A stretch of DNA of 64,000 nucleotides, taken from NCBI RefSeq assembly GCF_018491765.1, contig NZ_JABWCU010000010.1, positions 62,001 through 126,000 on the forward strand, read 5' to 3'. Under the pieces are notes generated by a model that ran no database searches, had not been told where the DNA came from, and saw nothing but the letters and a program-made list of their open reading frames with translations. The position numbers were made by a program, and so were the translations under genes. The DNA is from Novosphingobium profundi (lineage in GTDB: Bacteria > Pseudomonadota > Alphaproteobacteria > Sphingomonadales > Sphingomonadaceae). Below, piece after piece: positions 44,203 to 53,158 of the stretch (its first letter is position 1; every line of letters starts with the position of its first letter).

Positions 44203-46725
44203 ATGAAGTTGTCCAAGTTGAACTGCGCATATTCGTCGTGCGCCCGCATCGCTATTGCCGCCACCCTGGTCCTGGGCGGCGCCCAGGCCGCTTTCGCGCA
44301 GGACGCGGCCGCCTCGCGCCCCGCCGCCGAGACCGAATCCTCGGGTACGGCCATCGTGGTGACGGCGCGCAAGCGCGAGGAGAACCTGCTCGAGACGCCG
44401 CTTGCGATCACCGCCTATTCGGGCGAGGGTCTCGAGGCGCGCGGCATGGACACGCTCTCGCAGATGGCCGAGGGCACGCCCGGCATCAACGTCAACCAGA
44501 ACGGTTCGGGCCGTAACGACCGTTCCTACCAGCAGTTCATCCTGCGCGGCTTCACCCCCTCGTCCACCAAGCAGTCGACCGCCTCGATGTTCATCGACGG
44601 CGCGCCGGTCTCGTCGAGCTCGGCCTTGAGCTCGATCTCGGACCCTGCGCGCATCGAGATCCTCAAGGGGCCGCAGGCCGCCTATTTCGGGCGCAGCACC
44701 TTCGCCGGCGCGATCAACGTGGTGAACAAGGTGCCGGGCAACGAATGGCACGGCTCGCTCAAGGGCATGCTGGGCACGCGCAACAACTACTCGGCGCACG
44801 CCGACATCGAGGGGCCGATCGTCGAGGACCTGCTCGCCTTCCGCGTCAGCGGCGATGCCTCGGGCAAGGACGGCTCCTACAAGAACGCGTTCAATCCGGG
44901 CGAGACGCTGGGCGACCAGTCGAGCCGAAGCGTCTCGGCGATGCTCTCGTTCACACCCTCGTCCGATCTCAAGATCAAGGCCTTCGGGCTCTACTCGCGC
45001 GACGACGATGGTCCCTCGGCGCAAGGGCAGCTCAGCGCCTACGAAGTGCGCGGCGCCGACGGGTCGCTGGTCTCGGCGAACCAGTCGAACTGCACACTGA
45101 CGGGCTCGAGCTCGGGCGTGGCGGGCGACCCTTCGGCGACGAGCGTGCTCAACCCCTCGTTCTGCGGCACCACCCCGCGCCTTGCCACCGGACCTTCGGC
45201 CAACACCCAGTATTCGGGCGTCGTCGAGGACTGGCTGAAGTCGCAATCGGACTCGCGCCTTTTCGGCAACGACGGGGTCGACCATTACGGTCTCCTGCGC
45301 AATTACTACCACGGTCACGTCAACGTGGATTGGGACGTGGGCGATACCGGCGTCACGCTCTCGAGCCTGACCGCGTACAATCGCGAGGAAAGCTCGGTCC
45401 TCACCGACCTCGACAACCAGGGCACGACCGCGGTGCCCAACAGCTACTACCCGGCGGCGGGCCAGAGCTATTTCGACTACCCCTACCTCGTCGAGGCGAT
45501 GCGCCAGGACTTCTCGCAGGAACTGCGCGCGGCCTATGACGACGGCGGTCCGCTCCAGGCGATGCTGGGCGCGAGCTACCTCAACGCCACCATGCGCAGC
45601 GCGCTCGGCGGCGGCCTGTTGCCCAGTGCCTCGGTCAGCGAGATCGGCAAGACCCGTTCGCGCACGTTCGGTCTCTTCGGTGCGCTGACGTACGAGTTCT
45701 TCGATGGCTTCTCGGTCAGCGCCGAAGGCCGTTACCAGATCGACAAGCTCTACGCCTATTCGCAGCCCTCGGGCACGACGGTGACCAACTCGGCGATCGT
45801 CGATCCGGGCTACTACGAAGGCGGGTCGCTGCTGCTCTCGAAGTCGTACAAGAACTTCCTGCCGCGCGTCATCGTCAAGTACGAGACCCCCTCGGGCCTG
45901 ATGGGCTATGCCTCCTGGTCGAAGGGCGTCAATCCGGGCCTGTTCAACACCGAGTTCCTCTCGCTGTCCGACGCGGTCGTCGAGCAGGCGATCAACGAGG
46001 GCGTGCGCGTGGCGGTCGACCCCGAAAAGGTCACCAACTACGAAGTGGGCCTCAAGGGCGGGCTGCTCAACAACCGCCTGACTTTCTCGCTGGCGCTCTA
46101 CTACGCGCAGTGGCGCAACCAGATCAACGCGATCTCGCTGTGGACGACCGACCCCACGACCGGCCTTCCCGCCGTGCTCCAGGGCAGTGCCAACAGCGGC
46201 AGCGTCGACATGCGCGGCGTCGAGCTGGAGACCAACTGGCGGGTCAACTCGATCCTCTCGATCAACGCGGCCGGGTCGATCAACGACACCGACATCCAGA
46301 GCTACACCAACCCTTCGGTCAGCCGCCTGACCGGTGTCTTCGACTACAGCGGCAACGAGCTGCCGCAGACCTCGAAGTACTCGGGAACGGTGGGCTTCGA
46401 GCTGCGCGATTACTACAGCAGCGCCAGCGACGGCCAGTGGTTCGCCCGCGCCGACTACAACTTCAAGTCGGGCATGTGGTCGAACGCGGCCAATGTCGTG
46501 AAGACGCAGGACAGCCACAAGGTCAACGTGCGCCTGGGGGTCGACATCGACCGATTCTCGTTCGAGGTCTTCGGCACCAACATCTTCAACAATCGGGCCT
46601 ACACCTCGATCGCCGATTTCAGCGTCTTGACCAACGGCTTCCCGTACAGCAGCACCTATTCGGCGCTGGTGGTGGGCCTGCCCGACCTCAGGACCCTGGG
46701 GGCGAAGGTCAGCTACAAGTTCTGA
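44203..46725 (+). CDS. TonB-dependent outer-membrane receptor
   Basis: The ATG follows AGGGG. The 840-residue protein has a signal peptide (cleavage near AAFAQ, residue 33), a TonB-box-like TAIVVTARKRE, a plug with SDPARIEILKGPQAAYFGRSTFAGAINVV, and a barrel ending in LGAKVSYKF. Codon usage and composition resemble its neighbours. The following Gfo/Idh/MocA gene and remnant sugar carrier suggest a carbohydrate or polyol as cargo. This is inferred. Confidence 0.9.
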   Translation: MKLSKLNCAYSSCARIAIAATLVLGGAQAAFAQDAAASRPAAETESSGTAIVVTARKREENLLETPLAITAYSGEGLEARGMDTLSQMAEGTPGINVNQNGSGRNDRSYQQFILRGFTPSSTKQSTASMFIDGAPVSSSSALSSISDPARIEILKGPQAAYFGRSTFAGAINVVNKVPGNEWHGSLKGMLGTRNNYSAHADIEGPIVEDLLAFRVSGDASGKDGSYKNAFNPGETLGDQSSRSVSAMLSFTPSSDLKIKAFGLYSRDDDGPSAQGQLSAYEVRGADGSLVSANQSNCTLTGSSSGVAGDPSATSVLNPSFCGTTPRLATGPSANTQYSGVVEDWLKSQSDSRLFGNDGVDHYGLLRNYYHGHVNVDWDVGDTGVTLSSLTAYNREESSVLTDLDNQGTTAVPNSYYPAAGQSYFDYPYLVEAMRQDFSQELRAAYDDGGPLQAMLGASYLNATMRSALGGGLLPSASVSEIGKTRSRTFGLFGALTYEFFDGFSVSAEGRYQIDKLYAYSQPSGTTVTNSAIVDPGYYEGGSLLLSKSYKNFLPRVIVKYETPSGLMGYASWSKGVNPGLFNTEFLSLSDAVVEQAINEGVRVAVDPEKVTNYEVGLKGGLLNNRLTFSLALYYAQWRNQINAISLWTTDPTTGLPAVLQGSANSGSVDMRGVELETNWRVNSILSINAAGSINDTDIQSYTNPSVSRLTGVFDYSGNELPQTSKYSGTVGFELRDYYSSASDGQWFARADYNFKSGMWSNAANVVKTQDSHKVNVRLGVDIDRFSFEVFGTNIFNNRAYTSIADFSVLTNGFPYSSTYSALVVGLPDLRTLGAKVSYKF

Positions 46726-46734
46726 AGACATGAG

Positions 46735-46785
46735 CGGGCAGGGCAGGGCGCGTTTTCGGTTAGGACGCGGGCCGAGCCCTGCCCG
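46735..46785 (+). terminator. Hairpin between TonB receptor and oxidoreductase genes
   Basis: A 10-bp perfect repeat CGGGCAGGGC/GCCCTGCCCG (46735-46744 and 46776-46785) encloses an inner CGCG pair. It begins 10 nt after the receptor stop and may attenuate transcription into the next gene. Confidence 0.5.
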
Positions 46786-46829
46786 GTTCAGGGGCCGGAC
46801 CAGGGGATGGTCCAGGAGGAAGTGACCAC

Positions 46830-47840
46830 ATGAATACGGATGCGCCGGCCCGGGGGCCGATCGGTATCGCGCTCGTCGGCTGCGGCCGGATCGCGCCGCT
46901 TCATCTCAAGGGGATTGCCCGGCTGGGCGACTGGGTCCGGCTGGTGGCCGTGGTCGATCCCGATCCGGCCCTCGCCGCGCGCGTCGCCGAGGAATTCGGC
47001 GCCGCTCGCGCGCTGGCCACGCTCGAGGACGCGCTCGCCGATCCCGAGGTCGAGGCGGTTGTGCTGTGCACTCCCAACGCGCTCCACGCCCAGCAGGCGA
47101 TGGCCGCGCTGAGGGCCGGGCGCCAGGTGCTGGTCGAGAAGCCCTTCTCCGAGACGGTCGAGGAGGCGCAGGCGCTTGCCGCGCTGGCCGAGGAGACCGG
47201 TCTCGTGCTGGCGGCGGGGCACACCTTCCGCCACGTCGAGGCGGTGCGCCAGCTTCAGGACCGCGCAGCGTCATTCGGCCGCCTGCGCGCCGTCAGCATC
47301 TCGATGTGCGTGCACTGGGACGGGCCGCAGGCGCCCTGGTGGGCGACCCGCACGCGCGAGGAGGGGCTGATCCTCTCGCTCTTCGCGCCGCATGCGATCG
47401 ACTTCGTCCAGCTCGTGGTGGGCGATGTCGACCCTGTGCGTCTCCACGTCGAGGCGGCGCGCCACCAGTCGGGCTGGCAGGCCGAGGACGAGGCGATGAT
47501 CCTGATGCGCTATCCCGAGGATGTGCTGGTCTCGATCCACGTCTCCTACAACCAGGCGACGACGATGAACCGCAAGGTCGTGCACTTCGAGAACGCGACC
47601 GTGCGGATCGAGAACGGCGACGAACTGTGGATCGACGACGTCCCGGTGGTCGTGCCCGAACGGGCCCCGAGCGACGACACCGCCTTGTTCAACGACGGTA
47701 TCGCCCACTATTTCGAAACCCAGATGCGCGAATTCGCCCGCGCGGTGCAGGGCCTGCCCAACCGCAGCGTGCGTCATGACGCGGCGCTGCGCCAGTCACG
47801 CCTCAACCACGCCATCATCGCCGCCGCCCGGCACGCCTGA
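46830..47840 (+). CDS. Gfo/Idh/MocA family oxidoreductase
   Basis: AGGAGGA precedes the ATG. The 336-residue protein has an N-terminal Rossmann domain (ALVGCGRIAPLHLKG, VVDPDP, CTPNALHAQQA, VLVEKPF with the conserved Lys) and a C-terminal alpha/beta domain. Family members oxidise or epimerise sugars and cyclitols with bound NAD(P). The adjacent receptor and broken GPH carrier support a sugar substrate. Confidence 0.88.
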   Translation: MNTDAPARGPIGIALVGCGRIAPLHLKGIARLGDWVRLVAVVDPDPALAARVAEEFGAARALATLEDALADPEVEAVVLCTPNALHAQQAMAALRAGRQVLVEKPFSETVEEAQALAALAEETGLVLAAGHTFRHVEAVRQLQDRAASFGRLRAVSISMCVHWDGPQAPWWATRTREEGLILSLFAPHAIDFVQLVVGDVDPVRLHVEAARHQSGWQAEDEAMILMRYPEDVLVSIHVSYNQATTMNRKVVHFENATVRIENGDELWIDDVPVVVPERAPSDDTALFNDGIAHYFETQMREFARAVQGLPNRSVRHDAALRQSRLNHAIIAAARHA

Positions 47841-48328
47841 GCGCGCGGCCCCCTCCACACCGGGCCACTGGAGAGTGTCCATGGCCCCCGCTCGTGCCGC
47901 TGCCGACGCGGACCAAGGCGTTCTATTCGCTCGGCAACATCGGCAACCAGCTGTTCCGCGACGCGCCGATGATGCTTCTCTTGTTCTACCTAACCAGCAG
48001 CATCGGCATCGCACCGGCGGCACGCTCGTCGTCAGTTCGATCCTGGCGGCGCTGATCATCCGGCGCTGCGTGCTCGTCGGCCGCGATGCAAAACTCTCAT
48101 AGCGGGTTGCGAGCAGGCAATTTTCGGAGAAATCTTCGGGGTTTGAGCTTCCCAGGCGTGCTCTTCGGGGCAAGTCCCATGGGCAAGCCGCGTCCGACAG
48201 GCGGACAGGGCAGGGAGAACTCGGCCCGCCGCGCCGATCCCGGACCTTAGAACGGGATGCACCGGGACGCCGCCGGAGACCGGGCGAGCCGATCATTCGA
48301 CATCGACAGATCTTGGGGAGCTGCCACG
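47841..48328. other. 488-nt region without an intact gene
   Basis: It holds the transporter remnant (47882-48102). The remaining 48103-48328 includes AT-richer sequence that probably contains the promoter of the SUMF1-like gene. No further gene is supported. Confidence 0.5.
47882..48102 (+). pseudogene. Remnant of a GPH/MFS sugar transporter
   Basis: Frame 47882 encodes LPTRTKAFYSLGNIGNQLFRDAPMMLLLFYLTSSIGIAPA, which closely resembles the start of glycoside-pentoside-hexuronide carriers, then runs into a stop at about 48053-48055. From about 48020 another frame reads GGTLVVSSILAALIIRR and ends at 48102, like a transporter's C-terminal helix. I conclude that most of the gene was deleted internally and the ends joined out of frame. 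Confidence 0.65.
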
Positions 48329-49204
48329 ATGAAATTCCGAGCCTTCATGCTACTTGCCCTCCTGGCGGCATGGCCGTCTGCGAGGGGGCGCGCGCAGGAT
48401 ACGCCGCCTGAGCCGTCGCCCCCGGAGCTTTCCGCGTTCCGGGTTGGATCCGCCTTCGCCGATTGCCGCGATTGCCCCGAGATGGTGGTGGTGCCCGCGG
48501 GCGAATTCGTCATGGGCTCGAGCCAGGAAGAGCGCGATGCGCTGGGCGTGGTGGCCAAGTTCGACACGATGGAATCGCCCCGGCACCGGGTCCGGATTGG
48601 CTACCGCTTTGCCGTCAGCCGCTATGAGATCACTTTCGATCAATGGGATGCCTGCGTCGCCGAGGGTGGCTGCGAGGGCTATCGCCCCTCGGACGAGGGG
48701 TGGGGCCGCGGCCGCCGTCCGGTGATCCACGTCGATTACGCCAAGGCGCGCAGCTACGTCGCCTGGCTGGCCCGCAAGACCGGGCAGCCCTATCGCCTGC
48801 TGAGCGAGGCGGAATGGGAATACGCCGCGCGTGCGGGGACGACGACCTGGTTCCTCTATGGCAACAAGGCCGATCCCGAGAAGGCCAACTTTGGCCACAA
48901 CGTGGGCCGCACGCTTCCTGTCGGCAGCTATCCGCCCAATGCCTTTGGTCTTTACGACATGACCGGCAACGTGGCCGAATGGACCGACGACTGCCACCAC
49001 GAAAGCTTCGTGGGCGCGCCCGATGACGGCTCCGCATGGGATGCCGCAAAGGCGTGCAAGGAGCGCAACGTGCGGGGCAGCGGGTGGAGCCTGCTGGACT
49101 GGACCACCCGCGCCGCGCAGCGGATCAACGACCCGATCGGGCAGGAGAACAGCCACCTGGGACTGCGCATCGCCCGCGATCTGCCGCAGGTCGAAAGCCG
49201 CTGA
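48329..49204 (+). CDS. SUMF1/formylglycine-generating-enzyme-like exported protein
   Basis: The ATG at 48329 lies eight bases after GGGGAG. The 291-residue protein has a signal peptide (RAFMLLALLAAWPSARGRAQ). Its sulfatase-modifying-factor fold shows VVPAGEFVMGSS, SRYEITFDQWDACV, RLLSEAEWEYAARAGT, FGLYDMTGNVAEWTDDC and GLRIARDL. The paired catalytic cysteines of true formylglycine-generating enzymes are not evident in the C-terminal segment (NVRGSGWSLLDWTTRAAQR), so it is more likely a periplasmic SUMF1-like binding or structural protein. No sulfatase gene is nearby. Confidence 0.82.
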   Translation: MKFRAFMLLALLAAWPSARGRAQDTPPEPSPPELSAFRVGSAFADCRDCPEMVVVPAGEFVMGSSQEERDALGVVAKFDTMESPRHRVRIGYRFAVSRYEITFDQWDACVAEGGCEGYRPSDEGWGRGRRPVIHVDYAKARSYVAWLARKTGQPYRLLSEAEWEYAARAGTTTWFLYGNKADPEKANFGHNVGRTLPVGSYPPNAFGLYDMTGNVAEWTDDCHHESFVGAPDDGSAWDAAKACKERNVRGSGWSLLDWTTRAAQRINDPIGQENSHLGLRIARDLPQVESR

Positions 49205-49277
49205 TCGCCCCGGCCCGGAAGGCCAGTCCGACAGGCCGCAATCTGCGCGCGAAATTCCCTCTTCAAGGACCATCGCC

Positions 49278-50678
49278 ATGAGCCACCCGCGCAAGCTCCA
49301 TCTTGGCGCCTTCATCAAGCCTGTCAGCCTGCACCAGGCGTCGTGGCGCTTTCCAGGCGCCTTCAAGGACGCGAACCTCAACATCGGGCACATGATGCGC
49401 TTTGCCCGCACGCTCGAACGCGGGTGTTTCGACGCGCTCTTCACCGCCGACCACCTGGCACTGCTGAACATGGCGATGCCCGCGCTCAGGCGCAGCCCGA
49501 CCGTGTCGACTTTCGAGCCGACGACACTGCTCGCGGTCCTTTCCGCGGTGACGCGGCACATCGGGCTCGTCGGAACCGCCTCGACGAGCTATGAGGAACC
49601 CTACCATGTCGCCCGGCGCTTCGCCTCGCTCGATCACCTGAGCGGGGGCCGCGCGGGCTGGAACATGGTCACTTCCTACAACCCCGAGGCCGCACTGAAC
49701 TTCAGCCTGGCCGAGCAGCCCGAACACGACGCGCGCTATGCCCGTGCCCGCGAATTCCACGATGTGGTGCGTGGGCTGTGGGACAGCTGGGCCGACGACG
49801 CCTTCGTCGAGGACAGCGACAGCGGCCTCTATTTCGACCCCGAACGCCTGCACGTGCTGGACCACAAGGGCGCGCATTTCGCGGTGCGCGGCCCGCTCAA
49901 CATCGCGCGTCCGGTCCAGGGCGCGCCGGTCATCTTCCAGGCGGGCGCCTCGCCGGCGGGACGCCAGCTCGCGACCGAGACCGCGGACGTGATCTTCGGT
50001 TCGGCCGCCACGCTCGAGGACGCGCGCAGCTTTTACGCCGACATGCAGCGACGGCTGCGCGGCGCGGGCCGACGCGGCGATGCCCTGCGCATCCTGCCGG
50101 GCGCCATGGTGATCCTCGGCGACACGCACGAGGAGGCGCAGGCGCGCCGCGCGCTTCTGGACAGCCTGGTCGATGACGATATCTGCATTCCGGCTCTCTC
50201 GCGCCTGCTGGGCTGCGATGCCTCCGGGTTCGATCCCGACCAGCCCCTCCCGCACGTGCCCGAGACCAACGACAGCCAGAGCACGCGCGCCTTCGTGATC
50301 GAACTGGGCGTGCGCGAGGGGCTCACGGTTCGCCAGTTGGCGCAGCGGCTCGGCGGCTATGGTGGCCTGACGTTCGTGGGCACCGCCGCGACGATTGCCG
50401 ACGAGATGGAGCGCTGGCTGCTGGAAGGCGGCGCGGATGGCTTCAACATCATCTTCCCCTACCTGCCGATGGGGCTCGATGACGTCGTCGATAAGCTGGT
50501 CCCGGAATTGCAGCGACGCGGGCTTTTCCGCAAGCAATATGAAGGCACGACATTGCGCGAGCACCTGGGGCTGGCCCGTCCGGAAAATCGCTTCTTTCCG
50601 GCGTCGAACCGTCCAGGCGAAACGCAGGGCAGGGCGCCGTCGCCCGCGCCTTGCGGGACTGGACGCGCTTGCGATTGA
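49278..50678 (+). CDS. LLM-class flavin-dependent monooxygenase (NtaA/SnaA/DszA type)
   Basis: The 466-residue protein follows the family from KLHLGAFIKPVSLHQASWR through RTLERGCFDALFTADHLAL, RFASLDHLSGGRAGWNMVTSYN and GAPVIFQAGASPAGRQLA to the C-terminal GGADGFNIIFPYLP. These enzymes use FMNH2 from a separate reductase to oxidise sulfur or nitrogen compounds or long-chain substrates. The last about 20 residues are Pro/Gly-rich and untypical. A LysR gene starts 18 nt downstream on the same strand, probably its regulator. Confidence 0.87.
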   Translation: MSHPRKLHLGAFIKPVSLHQASWRFPGAFKDANLNIGHMMRFARTLERGCFDALFTADHLALLNMAMPALRRSPTVSTFEPTTLLAVLSAVTRHIGLVGTASTSYEEPYHVARRFASLDHLSGGRAGWNMVTSYNPEAALNFSLAEQPEHDARYARAREFHDVVRGLWDSWADDAFVEDSDSGLYFDPERLHVLDHKGAHFAVRGPLNIARPVQGAPVIFQAGASPAGRQLATETADVIFGSAATLEDARSFYADMQRRLRGAGRRGDALRILPGAMVILGDTHEEAQARRALLDSLVDDDICIPALSRLLGCDASGFDPDQPLPHVPETNDSQSTRAFVIELGVREGLTVRQLAQRLGGYGGLTFVGTAATIADEMERWLLEGGADGFNIIFPYLPMGLDDVVDKLVPELQRRGLFRKQYEGTTLREHLGLARPENRFFPASNRPGETQGRAPSPAPCGTGRACD

Positions 50679-50696
50679 CGTCGATAGAGGGCCCTG

Positions 50697-51590
50697 ATGG
50701 ATCTGCGCCGCCTCAAACACTTCCTGGCCGTTGCCGAGCTCGGCAACTTCTCGCGCGCGGCCGAGCGCGTGTGCCTGACCCAATCGGCACTTACGCGCAG
50801 CGTCCGCTCGCTTGAGGACGAGCTGGGCGCGACGCTGTTCGAGCGCCGCGCGCAAGGGGCCGAGCTGACCCAGGCCGGATCGGTCCTGATGGACCACGCG
50901 CATCGCTTGCTCAACGAGTTCGAACGTGCGCAGCAGAACATCGCGCTGGTCAAGCACGGCGTGGGCGAGCAGGTCGTGCTGGGGGTCTGTCCGTTCCTCC
51001 CCAAGGGGCCCTTGCAGGAGCTGTGCGGCGCGTTTTCCCGAAACAATCCCGAGATCGCGCTCAATCTGGTCGAAGGCTTCGTCGACGAGACCATTCCGGC
51101 GCTGATGAACCGCAAGCTCGATTTCGTCTTTACCTCGGTTCCCACGCCGGTGCTCGCGGAGAAAGTCACGTTCGAGCGACTGGGCAAGCTGCCCTCTTCG
51201 GTCTTCGCCGCGCCCGACCATCCCCTGGCGCGGCTGCGCAAGGTCACGATCCGCGAGCTTTCGACGCATTCGTGGGTCTCGCTGGGCCAGGCCTATTCGC
51301 AGGTCGCCCTGCGCAGCTTCTTCGGACAGGCCAATTGCGGCATTCCGTCCAATTGCGTGACCACGAATTCGATGGCCTTCATGTCTTCCCTCATCAACGA
51401 GCAGGGCATGCTCGGCATCCTGCCCGACGCGCTGATCGCGGACAGCGGGCCGGTCAAGGTGGACGTGGCGAGCCAGCCCAAGGCAATCCGGGCCGGGCTG
51501 GTCTTTCGTCCGGGCTCGAAGATCAAGCCATCGGTGCGGCGGCTGGCCGAGGGCCTTCGCGAAAAATACGCCTTCCTGGCGGAGGCCTGA
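50697..51590 (+). CDS. LysR family transcriptional regulator
   Basis: The 297-residue protein has the N-terminal winged helix (LKHFLAVAELGNFSRAAERV, LTQSALTRSVRSLEDELGATLFERR) and a periplasmic-binding-like effector domain (FVFTSVPTPVLAEKV, QGMLGILPDALIA). It is co-directional with and 18 nt after the flavin monooxygenase, unlike the usual divergent LysR layout. It probably senses a substrate of that enzyme. Confidence 0.87.
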   Translation: MDLRRLKHFLAVAELGNFSRAAERVCLTQSALTRSVRSLEDELGATLFERRAQGAELTQAGSVLMDHAHRLLNEFERAQQNIALVKHGVGEQVVLGVCPFLPKGPLQELCGAFSRNNPEIALNLVEGFVDETIPALMNRKLDFVFTSVPTPVLAEKVTFERLGKLPSSVFAAPDHPLARLRKVTIRELSTHSWVSLGQAYSQVALRSFFGQANCGIPSNCVTTNSMAFMSSLINEQGMLGILPDALIADSGPVKVDVASQPKAIRAGLVFRPGSKIKPSVRRLAEGLREKYAFLAEA

Positions 51591-51804
51591 GCCCGGAACA
51601 GGCCCCCGCGGGCAATCGTCCATCAAGCGCCCCAAGCAGTGCCAATGCCGCCGCCGACCGCGCACGACGTCACGACGGGCTTCACCGTGCGCACGCGCGC
51701 CGCAACGACGCCGCGCGCACCGGGCGCCATGTTCGCCAGGCAGCTTGCGCCAGTTCGCGGGCTCGACCATGAGGTGTCATGCGCTGTCGATCCGCCACCG
51801 CCCG

Positions 51805-52833
51805 ATGAGCCGCCGCCGCAACGATCCCGGCGCGGTGACGCTCCATGCCGTGGCGGCGCGCGCGGGCGTCTCGGCGATGACCGTCTCGAACGTCATCAAC
51901 CGGACCGGGCGCGCGAGCGCCGATACCCGCGCGCGGGTCCTCTCGGCCATCGAGGCGCTGGGCTATGTGCCCAACCCGTCGGCGCGGCGGCTGACCGGGG
52001 CACAAGTCGCCTGCGTCGGCCTGATCTGCCCCGACGTCGACAGCGTCTTTCTCGAGCGGATGCTGGCCGGAGTCGCCTTCGTCGCGGCCGAGTGTGGCGT
52101 GCAGTTGAAGATCGAGGCGGCGGCCAACCTTTCGCACGACAAGACCTACGAGATCGCGCAGGGCCTTGTCGGCAAAGGCGCGCAGGCGCTGCTGCTGGTC
52201 CCGCCTTTCGCCGAGATTCTGGGAGGCGATCCGCACGTGAGCCGGCTCGAGGTTCCGATCGCCGCCATCGCCACGGCACACGCCTTGCCGCACATCGCGA
52301 CGATCCGGATCGACAACCGCTCGGCGGCCCGCGCCGTCACCGAGCGCGTTCTCGCACAAGGGCGTCGCCGGATCGCGGTTCTGAGCGGTCCGCTGCGCCA
52401 TTCCGACAGCGTGGCACGCCTCGAGGGTTACCGCGACGCGCTGCTCGAACGCGAGGTCCCGGTCGATCCTGCGCTGTGCATCGCGTGCGATTTCACCTTC
52501 GCGTCGGGGCTGGCTGCGGCGCGGCATTTGCTGGGCCTTCCCGATCGGCCCGACGCCATCGTGGCCGGTAACGACGACATGGCCGCGGCGGTGCTGTGGA
52601 CCGCGCATCAAAGCGGCCTCGCGCTGCCGCGCGACCTGTCGGTGACGGGCTTTGACGATACCGCTCTGGCGACGCGGGTCTGGCCACCGTTGACGACCGT
52701 GCGCCAGCCGGTGCGCGCGATGGCGGCGGCGGCCATGGAATATCTCGCGCGCGCGCTGCGCGATCCCGGGTGCGCGCGCGAGGGGCACGACACGGTGCTG
52801 CCCTTCGAGGTCATCGACCGCGCGTCGGTGTGA
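51805..52833 (+). CDS. LacI family transcriptional regulator
   Basis: The LacI helix-turn-helix begins near residue 11 (VTLHAVAARAGVSAMTVSNVINRT), with the hinge GYVPNPSARRLTGA. A periplasmic-binding-like sugar domain follows (VGLICPDVDSVFLERMLAGV, IRIDNRSAARAVTERVL, VTGFDDTALATRVWPPLTTVRQP). The 342-residue version from 51805 is used; an ATG at 51769 with GAGG upstream would add 12 residues. A perfect LacI-type palindrome lies 17 nt past its stop, before the GH3 gene, so a beta-glucoside-derived effector is plausible. Confidence 0.85.
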   Translation: MSRRRNDPGAVTLHAVAARAGVSAMTVSNVINRTGRASADTRARVLSAIEALGYVPNPSARRLTGAQVACVGLICPDVDSVFLERMLAGVAFVAAECGVQLKIEAAANLSHDKTYEIAQGLVGKGAQALLLVPPFAEILGGDPHVSRLEVPIAAIATAHALPHIATIRIDNRSAARAVTERVLAQGRRRIAVLSGPLRHSDSVARLEGYRDALLEREVPVDPALCIACDFTFASGLAAARHLLGLPDRPDAIVAGNDDMAAAVLWTAHQSGLALPRDLSVTGFDDTALATRVWPPLTTVRQPVRAMAAAAMEYLARALRDPGCAREGHDTVLPFEVIDRASV

Positions 52834-52849
52834 CGATTAGCGCTTGTGG

Positions 52850-52861
52850 TTTAACGTTAAA
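52850..52861. promoter_or_regulatory. LacI-type operator TTTAACGTTAAA
   Basis: This perfect 12-bp palindrome with the central CG typical of LacI-family operators lies 17 nt after the lacI-type gene. It is upstream of the acyltransferase remnant and the GH3 gene, in an AT-rich pocket of otherwise GC-rich DNA. It is probably the operator controlling the beta-glucosidase. Confidence 0.6.
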
Positions 52862-52900
52862 TCATTCAGGCCTTGCCTCTGAAGAAGCGGGAGCGGATGC

Positions 52901-53158
52901 GTGGATCAGGATTTGGAGGCCGACAGGACGGCGTGTGGCAAGCCGCATTTCGAGGTCCTCGACGGCCTTCGCGGGACGGCCGCCATGCGGGTGGTGCTGT
53001 TCCATATCCAGGGGATCACCGCCGCCTGGACCGCCGCCCGGTTCCGGGACGAACTCCTCCGCCGTCGGCTGCGCGCCACTTTCCCCTCGCGCCGGCTAGA
53101 CCATGCCGCGCTTTCGCCGCTCCTTCTCACTTTCCAAGCAAACAGGGATGCCCGATGA
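52901..53158 (+). pseudogene. Acyltransferase-3 N-terminal remnant, overlaps GH3 start
   Basis: From GTG 52901 the frame reads FEVLDGLRGTAAMRVVLFHI near residues 17-36, the signature first helix of membrane acyltransferase-3 (OafA-type) proteins of 350 or more residues. After about residue 40 the family resemblance stops, and an unrelated basic sequence runs to TGA at 53156-53158. That stop overlaps the GH3 ATG (ATGA), so the 85-codon remnant may still be translated and couple ribosomes into the GH3 gene. Confidence 0.6.

Noticed and set aside
44191..46731. 846-codon minus-strand frame opposite the TonB receptor at 44203
   Set aside because: It exactly covers the receptor in antisense and lacks any protein motif.
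49263..51770. 835-codon minus-strand frame across the flavin monooxygenase and LysR genes
   Set aside because: It runs antisense through two recognisable genes, which a real gene would be unlikely to do.
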